A stretch of DNA of 49,045 nucleotides. Origin: an uncultured Clostridia bacterium. GTDB lineage: Bacteria; Bacillota; Clostridia; Oscillospirales; Acutalibacteraceae. Each line of letters opens with the position of its first letter. Position 1 is the first letter of the stretch. The notes under the pieces were generated by a model. The model made no database searches, was not told the DNA's origin, and saw only the letters and a list, made by a program, of their open reading frames with translations. Location of the stretch: assembly GCA_937916395.1 (NCBI GenBank), contig CALFTN010000036.1:1-49045 (forward strand). The letters run 5' to 3'. Both the position numbers and the translations under genes were made by a program. Below, piece after piece: positions 42,752-49,009 of this stretch.

Positions 42752-43303
42752 TTATAAAAATTTTTTTATTTTTTTTAACAAAGCAACTTTTCTATTGTGT
42801 ACAGTCATGTGATGAATACCTTTTTCTTCTGCATACTGACGCTCTGATTTTGGTTCTTCAGCAAGGTACAAGTTATATATCATCTCGTATTCTTCTGGTT
42901 TTAATGTTTCGAGAACTTTTCGCAAAGCTTCTATCATTTGCTTTCGTTCAATTTCTTTTTCACAATCGACACTTTCATCTGATATAGTTTCAATCATCTC
43001 GACATCATCCTCTGAAGGAATTTGTACAATCTCATTACCTGAAACTTCCAAAATATTATTTATGTCTTTCTGTTTCTTTAAATAAGCTCTGTGTTTCCTA
43101 TCAACTTCGTATTTTTTGTATTGTTCTTCGGTACATTCAACTCCAATGACATCGCCAAAAGAATTTTTAAACAAGTAAAAAAATCTTTTTTCTTCTTGAA
43201 AAATTCGATTAAGTTCTTCACCGAACACAAGTCTAAATTTTGTTTTCCCATCTGTGGATAAAACTGTTCCATTCTCGTCTTTTACATAGTATTTTCTGTT
43301 CAT
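42752..43303 (-). CDS. Sigma-70-like factor / region 4-type DNA-binding protein
   Basis: 183 residues from ATG 43301-43303 after AAAGGA; the longer frame to 43351 runs into the structured leader. N-terminal 120 residues are unlike known sigma regions (KYYVKDENGTVLSTDG and a charged linker). The C-terminal 60 residues have region 4: LKPEEYEMIYNLYLAEEPKS, then ERQYAEEKGIHHMTVHNRKVALLKKI. Such proteins are common as single regulators of clostridial ICEs, and could direct polymerase to ICE promoters. Region 2 is not seen, so it may be an activator rather than a true sigma factor. Confidence 0.75.
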   Translation of the reverse strand: MNRKYYVKDENGTVLSTDGKTKFRLVFGEELNRIFQEEKRFFYLFKNSFGDVIGVECTEEQYKKYEVDRKHRAYLKKQKDINNILEVSGNEIVQIPSEDDVEMIETISDESVDCEKEIERKQMIEALRKVLETLKPEEYEMIYNLYLAEEPKSERQYAEEKGIHHMTVHNRKVALLKKIKKFL

Positions 43304-43319
43304 AACAGTGTCCTTTCTG

Positions 43320-43499
43320 CCAAGTGGAAGCAAGGACACCAGATAAGTCATCTCTTTGAAGTCGCAGATTTAACTACTTATCTTTTTGCAACCCAAAGAA
43401 AAAGGGCGCAAGAAGTTAAGGCTACCAAATCCACTCCTCAAAATCTCCTTAAAAGATTTTTTGAGATATGTTGGTATCCTTGTCTTAATGCGCACTTGG
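43320..43499 (-). ncRNA. Candidate structured leader RNA of the sigma-like gene
   Basis: Outer helix CCAAGTG (43320-43326) with CACTTGG (43493-43499). Hairpin 1: GATAAGT (43342-43348) with ACTTATC (43376-43382). Hairpin 2, nested: GCGCA (43406-43410) with TGCGC (43489-43493); TTAAG (43416-43420) with CTTAA (43484-43488); TACCAA (43423-43428) with TTGGTA (43471-43476); CTCAAAATCT (43437-43446) with AGATTTTTTGAG (43454-43465). A competing helix exists: CAAGGACACC (43331-43340) with GGTATCCTTG (43473-43482), 9 of 10 paired, which excludes the TACCAA/TTGGTA helix. Mutually exclusive helices just ahead of the start at 43303 suggest a switch. Not a class I recognise. Confidence 0.5.
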
Positions 43500-43522
43500 A
43501 CTTAGATATTTATTTTTTGTAT

Positions 43523-43556
43523 GTTATCCTTATCGCATTTTGCGAAAGGTTATAAC
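43523..43556. promoter_or_regulatory. Dyad upstream of the leader RNA
   Basis: GTTAT-CCTT-TCGCA arms pair with TGCG-AAAGG-ATAAC in a 34-base inverted repeat with a few unpaired bases. Not followed by a U-run; more likely an operator or part of the RNA fold. Confidence 0.4.
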
Positions 43557-43675
43557 CAAAGTTAATTATTATTTAGACATTTTTTGATATTTTTATTAAA
43601 TATTTGCTTGTTTTTTATTTTTTCATTTGTATTATGACAGATGGATATTACATATAATGTCGAACTTTATCACTA

Positions 43676-43749
43676 AAAAGAAAAAACCGGGTATTGAATA
43701 TCACAGTTGTCTATCTCATCAAGACATTACTGTAATACTCAATACCCGG
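43676..43749 (-). terminator. Very long hairpin terminator of the SOS cassette
   Basis: CCGGGTATTGA and TCAATACCCGG pair perfectly (11 bp); ATATcACAGT/ACTGTaATAC and TGTCT/AGACA continue the stem to a nine-base loop. On the minus strand the stem is followed by TTTTTTCTTTTT. The hairpin spans 63 bases, far longer than needed for termination. Confidence 0.85.
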
Positions 43750-43816
43750 CAATTTGGTGACTCAAGGTAAAAACCAAGGACCCGTGGCTCGGTGTATTAA
43801 GCGAGGTGGGGGTTAT

Positions 43817-44131
43817 TTAATTATATTGATTCATCGTTATCATTACTTTACCTATATACGATGCATCTCTTACTTTTGTTCTTGAAAGTTTATATTGAGG
43901 TTCTCTGGTATCGTTGTATTTAAATACATTAAGTGAACCATCGATATACTTTTCATTTCTGTCTACAAACAATAAGCTACCTTCAACAATACCTTCCTTA
44001 AGGAAATTATCATCATCGTTTGCTATTAGGCAACATAAATCTCTGTTTTCAAGTACATCAAATATTCCAATAACATTCTTATACTTGTAAGGTTTGTAGC
44101 CATCAGATACTATGCTATTTGTTTTACTCAT
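43817..44131 (-). CDS. S24/LexA-like C-terminal domain protein without catalytic residues
   Basis: 104 residues. FLKEGIVEGSLLFVDRNEKY, then GSLNVFKYN, a turn and KLSRTKVRDASYIGKVMI: the strand order of an S24 (LexA/UmuD) domain. The Ser of a xSM motif and the Lys dyad partner are not found. Function may be binding of LexA-like partners or plain regulation. Last gene of the SOS cassette, overlapping the zinc-ribbon gene by 4 bases. Confidence 0.55.
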   Translation of the reverse strand: MSKTNSIVSDGYKPYKYKNVIGIFDVLENRDLCCLIANDDDNFLKEGIVEGSLLFVDRNEKYIDGSLNVFKYNDTREPQYKLSRTKVRDASYIGKVMITMNQYN

Positions 44132-44310
44132 CTGACATAAGCCTTTCGATATTTAATGTTTGTTTTTCTTAATGATAAATCTATTTTTATAACTCGCTTA
44201 CAATTTGGGCATTTCATTTCTATAATTCCTGTTGTTGGAGTTATTTTATCGAATACACGCCAATCACAATTTGGACATTTCTTGGAAATCTTTATAGGTT
44301 TTCCTATCAT
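44128..44310 (-). CDS. Small zinc-ribbon protein (Com-like)
   Basis: 60 residues with two CPNC pairs (KKCPNCDWRVFD and MKCPNCKRVIKIDL), 22 residues apart, and a basic tail. Zinc ribbon of the Mu Com/rubredoxin-like type; Com is a translational activator that binds mRNA. The role here is unknown. Confidence 0.7.
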   Translation of the reverse strand: MIGKPIKISKKCPNCDWRVFDKITPTTGIIEMKCPNCKRVIKIDLSLRKTNIKYRKAYVR

Positions 44311-44325
44311 TTAATATCACTCCTG

Positions 44326-45036
44326 TTATATTTCAATAATTGCATTAGGTCTATCTAAATATTCATTTTCTAAAAGACCTAATTGTTTCATACGAATTGC
44401 TAAAGCTTTTTTTGATACTCCTAAAAATTCAGCAAGTGATTCAAAACTTCTATATTCAGCTAAATGTGTCTTTTTGTTAAGTGTATAAATCTTATTACCT
44501 AAACCAAAAAGAAACATTCCATACCTGACTATATCTTCTGGAAGCAATAAAGCACTTGCAAGAGCATTTGCCTGCCATTCTTCCCAATCTGCTATAGGTT
44601 TCTTTAATTCTGAATTAGGTTCATAAAACTGTAATTCCTCATTTGGTGCATAAGCTCCATAATGGTTAGGGTAGAGTATTTTTAAAATTTGATGCGAACC
44701 CTCATGCATAAGTGTAAAATTATATCTGCCTTTTTGATTCACATTAAATTTTAGTGTTTTATCTATTACTACTGTTTTTCCATCAAGGCAAAGAAAATAG
44801 CTTTCATCACTATCATCGAAAACCTCCACTTCATAATCTTCAAATGATGTTAACCCAAGAATTGAACCATCTAATGACAAATTGGCATGTTCTATGCTTA
44901 TACCAAATAATTTTGTCAATAACAATTCTGGTTCTATTCTATAAACTTCAACACCTTGATTCTCTGGAAGTTCTTTATATTTATCTATAATTCTTTTTGC
45001 AATGTTTTCAATTTGAACTCTTGATAATCGCTTCAA
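44326..45036 (-). CDS. ImmA/IrrE-family metallopeptidase
   Basis: 236 residues. Zinc motif HEGSH (111-115) in YNFTLMHEGSHQILK, third ligand Glu in DWEEWQANALASALLLP (about 155), and a C-terminal helix-turn-helix-like FESLAEFLGVSKKALAIRMKQLG. In ICEBs1 the homologue ImmA cuts the repressor ImmR to trigger excision; here the likely substrate is the XRE regulator at 18468-18800 or another repressor. Its distance from that gene (25 kb) is unusual. Placed in the SOS cassette. Confidence 0.85.
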   Translation of the reverse strand: MKRLSRVQIENIAKRIIDKYKELPENQGVEVYRIEPELLLTKLFGISIEHANLSLDGSILGLTSFEDYEVEVFDDSDESYFLCLDGKTVVIDKTLKFNVNQKGRYNFTLMHEGSHQILKILYPNHYGAYAPNEELQFYEPNSELKKPIADWEEWQANALASALLLPEDIVRYGMFLFGLGNKIYTLNKKTHLAEYRSFESLAEFLGVSKKALAIRMKQLGLLENEYLDRPNAIIEI

Positions 45037-45072
45037 TTTAACCTCCTGAAGTATTTACTTCAAAATCTTTTT

Positions 45073-45309
45073 TCATGTTGATTCATTTGCAATAACATAC
45101 CAAAGGTCATTGTATCTATATAGATATTTTTCCGTTTCTCCAATCAAAACAGTATATCTGACACCTTTAAATTCATCGTCTGTAGGATAAGCTGCATGAA
45201 GTAATTTTGTAACTTCCCATGTTCTTCCATCATGCCAATGTATCTTAAGTGGTTTTATTGCTCCACTCTCATACTGTCGGCAATCAACAGTTACATATAT
45301 TCTCCTCAC
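45073..45309 (-). CDS. Small conserved protein of polymerase Y cassettes
   Basis: 78 residues: RRIYVTVDCRQYESGAIKPL, then IHWHDGRTWEVTKLLHAAYP and VRYTVLIGETEKYLYRYNDL. A compact beta barrel by pattern. I recall this short gene between YolD-like and ImmA or LexA genes in clostridial elements, without known function. It begins 17 bases after the YolD-like stop. Confidence 0.7.
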   Translation of the reverse strand: MRRIYVTVDCRQYESGAIKPLKIHWHDGRTWEVTKLLHAAYPTDDEFKGVRYTVLIGETEKYLYRYNDLWYVIANEST

Positions 45310-45326
45310 AAATACTTACACCTACT

Positions 45327-45659
45327 TTATTCAAATTCAATATCTATTATATCGTCAAAATGAATTCTTGTATCTACAATACGGAGTATTCTATAATGAT
45401 TATCTATCATAGAAACTAAACCTGTCATCTTTACATATTCATTCTCCAAATAATAGGTTACTGTTACCATTTTTCCTTTTTCAAGTAGAAGAAATTTGTT
45501 ATTTAATTCTTCTGCCATACATTCAGATAATTCTTTTCTTTGCACGATTTGTTTTTCCTTTTTTGCTAATGCTTCTGGTAGACCTTTAAGAGCTGCAAAT
45601 GGCATAAACTGTTTTGCTCTGTCTTGTCGTGACATTTTTGTTAAAGGTTTATGTGCCAC
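45327..45659 (-). CDS. YolD-like protein
   Basis: 110 residues with a GTG start at 45657-45659 after GGAGGTC. MSRQDRAKQFMPFAALKGLPEAL (first 30 residues) and the barrel VTVTYYLENEYVKMTGLVSMIDNHYRILRIV with FDDIIDIEF are the YolD signature. YolD-like proteins accompany Y-family polymerases (UvrX) in Bacillus and are SOS-induced. Overlaps the polymerase stop by 11 bases. Confidence 0.9.
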   Translation of the reverse strand: MAHKPLTKMSRQDRAKQFMPFAALKGLPEALAKKEKQIVQRKELSECMAEELNNKFLLLEKGKMVTVTYYLENEYVKMTGLVSMIDNHYRILRIVDTRIHFDDIIDIEFE

Positions 45660-46914
45660 TCTTATGACCTCCAATTTGATGATTTCTTTCTATTGTTGTT
45701 GCGCCTTCATTGAAATTCATACCTTTAAGAACGGCATCTTTTCCATATTTCTTCTTCAGTTCAACTACAACAGACTGAATTTTTCTTTCTTTTTCCAATG
45801 CTTCAACATCATCGAAAAATGAAAATTGAACATATTCTTCTTCAGAAACATTATTGCATGAAATATTAACTCGTCTTATTGGTGAATATCTATCCACAAT
45901 TTTATTGTACAGCTTAACTATTTCATCTCGTAAAACCTTATCTGAATTCACAGCAGTTCCAAGAGAAAAAGAACCAGTTGCTGGTGGTTTTTCATTGCTC
46001 TTTGAGTAACCAATATATAATGAGACTGACTTTGTTACCAAGTTCTGTGAGACTAAATCAAGAGCAAGTAATTCAATCATTTCCTTTACTATCAATTTTC
46101 CTTCTTCAAAGTTGTAATCTCTCATTAGAACCTGACCACTTGAGATGGATTTTGCACTTGTTTTATATGACTTTATATCAGCCATTGTACAAGTTTCTTT
46201 ACCCCAAGCATGGTCTATTAAAAGTTCAGCATCTATTCCAAACATCTGATACAGCAATTCCTCATCAAAGTTTGCAATACCTCTCATTGTATGAATGCCA
46301 TATTTTTCGAGACGAGCTTGTGTTCCAACACCAATTCTCCAAAAGTCAGTTAATGGTTTGTGATCCCACAATTGTTCTTTGTATAATTCTTCATCAAGGT
46401 AACCTATAAAATCTGGTGAATGCTTTGCAGTTATATCCAAAGCAATTTTTGTTAAATAAAGATTAGTTCCTATTCCACAAGTTGCTCTGATTCCGGTCTT
46501 ATCTAAAACATCTTTCATTATCTTCTGTCCTAACTCTTTAGCTGTTAGGTTATATAAAGAGAGATAATTAGTTACATCCAAAAAAGCTTCATCAATTGAG
46601 TAAACGTGGATGTCATCTTTTGAAATGTATTTGAGATAAATTCCGTATATCTCTGCCGCATAATCTATATAAAACTGCATACGGGGCGGAGCAGTTATAT
46701 ATTTAACATGTGATGGTATTTCTCTTACTCTGCATCTATTTTTGATACCAAGTTTCTTCATTGCTGGAGTAATGGCAAGACAAATTGTATTATGACTTCT
46801 ATCTGGGTCTGCAACCACAAGATTAGTTGTCATTGGGTCTAATCCTCGTTCAACACATTCTACTGATGCATAAAATGATTTTAAATCTATACACAAGTAC
46901 ATGGGTTGTTTCAT
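45649..46914 (-). CDS. Y-family DNA polymerase (UvrX/UmuC-like)
   Basis: 421 residues from ATG 46912-46914 after AAAGGAG (the start at 46932 precedes that site). Catalytic CIDLKSFYASVE (D10) and YSIDEAFLD (D108, E109), then HhH and little-finger domains. Translesion polymerase, error-prone. Complete. Transcribed right after lexA in one cassette, so induced by DNA damage; could raise mutation in cells that carry or receive the ICE. Confidence 0.95.
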   Translation of the reverse strand: MKQPMYLCIDLKSFYASVECVERGLDPMTTNLVVADPDRSHNTICLAITPAMKKLGIKNRCRVREIPSHVKYITAPPRMQFYIDYAAEIYGIYLKYISKDDIHVYSIDEAFLDVTNYLSLYNLTAKELGQKIMKDVLDKTGIRATCGIGTNLYLTKIALDITAKHSPDFIGYLDEELYKEQLWDHKPLTDFWRIGVGTQARLEKYGIHTMRGIANFDEELLYQMFGIDAELLIDHAWGKETCTMADIKSYKTSAKSISSGQVLMRDYNFEEGKLIVKEMIELLALDLVSQNLVTKSVSLYIGYSKSNEKPPATGSFSLGTAVNSDKVLRDEIVKLYNKIVDRYSPIRRVNISCNNVSEEEYVQFSFFDDVEALEKERKIQSVVVELKKKYGKDAVLKGMNFNEGATTIERNHQIGGHKSGT

Positions 46915-46945
46915 TTGCCATTCTCCTTTCATTTATTATAGGGGA

Positions 46946-47548
46946 TTATAAATTTTTAATTACATTTACTGCGACACCCTGAATATGTAATTCATTTGGG
47001 TATATTGGTTCATACTTATCATTTTCCGGTTTTAGCATAACTCTTTCAAGTTTGTTATTATATGCATATGTTTTTAATGTATTTTGTCCATCTGCAAGAG
47101 CAACAACTATGTCACCATAATTTGCAGTAGTTTGTTTCTTTATAACTACAGTATCACCTGACTCAATTCCAACATTTATCATTGAGTCACCACTTGCTCT
47201 TAAGATATAGAAGTCACCCATACCAAATAGTGCTGTAGGAAGTTGCACATATTCTTCAATGTGTTCTTCCTGATATTCGGGTTTACCACATGAAATTGCA
47301 TTATCAAGTATAGCTGCACTTGCAAACTGTTCTGCACACTTGCGAGTTACCGATGTTTTTATAGTTGAACCATCATAAGTAATCATACCTTTTTCTGCCA
47401 TGTCAACTAAATATTTGTGTACAGTACTTGCACCAATTTTCAAGTCAGCTGCTATTTGTCTAATAGTAGGTGATGAACCATTTGCAAGATAATGCTTATC
47501 AACACTCTTTATTATTCTTTCCATTGTTTCGGGGTTTTTACTTCTCAT
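46946..47548 (-). CDS. lexA: LexA-type SOS repressor
   Basis: 200 residues. Winged helix-turn-helix 8-62 (IRQIAADLKIGASTVHKYL), linker with cleavage site C87-G88 (the usual A-G is replaced by C-G), S24 protease domain with S122 (GDSM) and K159 (NTLKTY). A perfect 25-base operator palindrome lies on its promoter, so it is autoregulated. It heads the cassette of polymerase Y, YolD-like and ImmA genes and so ties them to RecA-mediated damage sensing. Confidence 0.95.
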   Translation of the reverse strand: MRSKNPETMERIIKSVDKHYLANGSSPTIRQIAADLKIGASTVHKYLVDMAEKGMITYDGSTIKTSVTRKCAEQFASAAILDNAISCGKPEYQEEHIEEYVQLPTALFGMGDFYILRASGDSMINVGIESGDTVVIKKQTTANYGDIVVALADGQNTLKTYAYNNKLERVMLKPENDKYEPIYPNELHIQGVAVNVIKNL

Positions 47549-47564
47549 ATGTAGCCCTCTTTTC

Positions 47565-47589
47565 TATCGTGAACAAACTGTTCACGATA
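47565..47589 (-). promoter_or_regulatory. LexA operator (SOS box)
   Basis: Perfect palindrome with 11-base arms TATCGTGAACA / TGTTCACGATA around AAC. The core GAAC-N5-GTTC has one base more than the Bacillus box (GAAC-N4-GTTC). It covers the transcription start of lexA. Confidence 0.85.
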
Positions 47590-47594
47590 AACTC

Positions 47595-47622
47595 ATTATA
47601 CACCATTCTGAAATTTTGTCAA
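47595..47622 (-). promoter_or_regulatory. lexA: lexA promoter
   Basis: Consensus TTGACA (47617-47622) and TATAAT (47595-47600), 16 bases apart, directly upstream of the SOS box. Confidence 0.9.
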
Positions 47623-47680
47623 TAGAGTTTTAAACAAAAAAATAATGGTGTCCGTTTTTACTGGACTTATTCATTCTCTG

Positions 47681-47720
47681 CTCCTTTTCTTTGTTTTATG
47701 CGTATAAAATTTTTCCACCA
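47681..47720 (+). repeat. Inner direct repeat, right copy (candidate attR of the ICE)
   Basis: TTTTCTTTGTTTTATGCGT at 47685-47703, identical to the left copy and to the copy in the helicase gene. It lies 60 bases beyond the lexA promoter, the last ICE feature. Confidence 0.6.
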
Positions 47721-48003
47721 ACATCTTCAGATTTGGGGTTAACTTTTTTAGTTGACATACTCTATATTTCAAGTTAAACTCAAAGCCAAAGATCGTGCAT
47801 AAATAAACATTTTTACAAGTGATTTTTTTATAAGTTTAAAAATTAGTTTTGAAATACTGTATTGTTTTTGACCACAAATCACTCCACATTTGGAACTGCA
47901 ACATTTGGAATTATTGGAATTATTGTTGTGGTTTAGTATATGTAATTGGAACAAAAACCACTATATGTAGTGGTTGGAATAGTTAATAAATTACCTTTGC
48001 TTT
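47721..48003. other. AT-rich region between ICE end and tRNA fragment
   Basis: No convincing gene. Contains TTGGAATTATTGGAATTATTG repeats near 47905 and a perfect hairpin AACCACTA-TATG-TAGTGGTT at 47955-47974. Looks like degraded island-end sequence. Confidence 0.5.
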
Positions 48004-48048
48004 TCGGGATCGCGAGGCCGCGGGTTTGAATCCCGCCACTCCGACCAA
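48004..48048 (+). pseudogene. 3' half of tRNA-Pro(CGG)
   Basis: Anticodon loop TTCGGGA (anticodon CGG), stem strand TCGCG, variable AGGCC, T-arm GCGGG-TTTGAAT-CCCGC, acceptor strand CACTCCG, discriminator A, CCA. The 5' half (needs CGGAGTG and CGCGA) is absent upstream, so this is an attachment-site remnant that starts in the anticodon loop, a known integrase crossover position. Confidence 0.8.
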
Positions 48049-48063
48049 AAAGCAGTTGAAAAT
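48012..48063 (+). repeat. Outer imperfect direct repeat, right copy (candidate att)
   Basis: Counterpart of 1261-1312 (39 of 52 identical). Confidence 0.5.
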
Positions 48064-48085
48064 CTTGTATTTTCAGCTGCTTTTA
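48049..48085 (+). terminator. tRNA-Pro terminator
   Basis: 16-bp stem AAAAGCAGTTGAAAAT / ATTTTCAGCTGCTTTT with one G-U and a CTTGT loop, followed by ATTATATC. Confidence 0.85.
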
Positions 48086-48215
48086 TTATATCTTAAATCC
48101 ACTTCCAATCACTAAAACACCAAGTTATTTTGGTTGTGTCAGGGGTTGTTAATTATATATATTTGTGTTACAATCATCTCGACAAACTTGAATTTGTAAG
48201 AGAGGTGAATATGAT

Positions 48216-48962
48216 TTGCGCTATGTTGAATATGGGAAAGAAAACAACAACATCATTTTTCTCTTGCACGGAGGCGGATTGTCGTGGTGGAATTATGAAG
48301 AAGTAGCAAAATCTCTTCAAAAAGATTATCGTATAATCCTGCCAATACTGGATGGGCACGCCGAAAGTGATAAACCGTTTACAACCATAGAAGATAACGC
48401 TGCTGAAATCATCGCCTTTGTTGATACACATTTTGGAGGCCGTGTTTTTCTAATTGGCGGTTTATCTTTAGGCGGGCAGATTTTACTGGAGATTTTATCT
48501 CAACGCAACGATATTTGTAAATACGCCTTTATTGAAAGTGCGCTGGTTATCCCCTCAAAACTAATGCATTCTATGATTAAGCCCACCTTTGGAAGTTGTT
48601 ATGGGTTAATACGATGCAAATGGTTTTCCAGATTGCAATTCAAGTCGCTCAAAATAAAATCTGATTTATTTGATTACTATTTTAGAGATACTTGTGCCAT
48701 ATCCAGGAAAGATATGATTGCTTTTTTGCAGGCAAATTCTCTATATTCTTTAAAGGAATCTATAAAGAACTGTACCGCTAAGGTTTATGTATTTGTTGGT
48801 GAAAAAGAAAATAACACAATGCAAAAATCCGCCCAAATAATTCACCAAACTTTACAGGAGAGCATATTGCAAGTCCTTCCTGGGTTGTCTCACGGCGAGT
48901 TTTCCATAAACCAAGGCAAAGACTATGCAAATAAATTTCGAGAGATAATTGCAGACTTATAA
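48216..48962 (+). CDS. Alpha/beta hydrolase
   Basis: 248 residues. FLLHGGGLSWWNYEEVA (oxyanion region), nucleophile motif GGLSLGGQ near residue 90, and a C-terminal VLPGLSHGEFSI with the catalytic His; a typical small hydrolase of the MhpC type. The start is unclear: the frame opens at TTG 48216 (GAGGTG eight bases before), while the better ATG at 48211 is in another frame. A one-base deletion near the start is possible. Chromosomal flank; substrate unknown. Confidence 0.8.
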   Translation: MRYVEYGKENNNIIFLLHGGGLSWWNYEEVAKSLQKDYRIILPILDGHAESDKPFTTIEDNAAEIIAFVDTHFGGRVFLIGGLSLGGQILLEILSQRNDICKYAFIESALVIPSKLMHSMIKPTFGSCYGLIRCKWFSRLQFKSLKIKSDLFDYYFRDTCAISRKDMIAFLQANSLYSLKESIKNCTAKVYVFVGEKENNTMQKSAQIIHQTLQESILQVLPGLSHGEFSINQGKDYANKFREIIADL

Positions 48963-49009
48963 ATTCCAATTTGTAGAGTTAGATAAATTTGAATTTGTAG
49001 GTGTGAATG

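Larger units (their letters stand above)
43304..43816 (-). other. 513-base gene-free region with dense secondary structure
   Basis: Holds a long leader RNA candidate (43320-43499), a further dyad (43523-43556), an AT-rich stretch probably carrying the promoter of the sigma-like gene (43560-43675), a very long terminator hairpin (43676-43749), and a short GC-richer segment (43750-43816) after the S24-like gene. Confidence 0.6.
2058..47703. mobile_element. Integrative and conjugative element with VirB-type T4SS and Tad pilus operon
   Basis: Bounded by the inner 19-bp repeats. Carries two tyrosine integrases at the left end, a relaxase with accessory protein, VirD4 and VirB4 ATPases, PrgI, VirB6-like and VirB2-like proteins, a peptidoglycan hydrolase, a Tad pilus operon, two DNA methyltransferases, a helicase, a sigma-like factor and a LexA/polymerase Y cassette. 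All genes but one run leftwards. The AT-rich composition contrasts with the left flanking gene. No phage structural genes and no resistance genes are present. The exact ends are inferred from the repeats; the alternative is the tRNA-Pro fragment pair at 1261 and 48012. Confidence 0.85.

Noticed and set aside
43300..43500. Group II intron 5' end (minus strand begins GTGCGC)
   Set aside because: No domain V, no reverse transcriptase gene and the unit is only 180 bases long; structured leader is the better reading.
47629..47673. 14-codon leftward frame with AAGGAG next to the right repeat
   Set aside because: It overlaps the lexA promoter side and an imperfect dyad; no homology and too short to support.
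2058..47703. Prophage interpretation
   Set aside because: No capsid, terminase, portal or tail genes; relaxase, coupling protein and VirB4 define a conjugative element.
47769..47954. 61-codon leftward Asn/Cys-rich frame
   Set aside because: Low-complexity repeat DNA without a ribosome site; probably chance.
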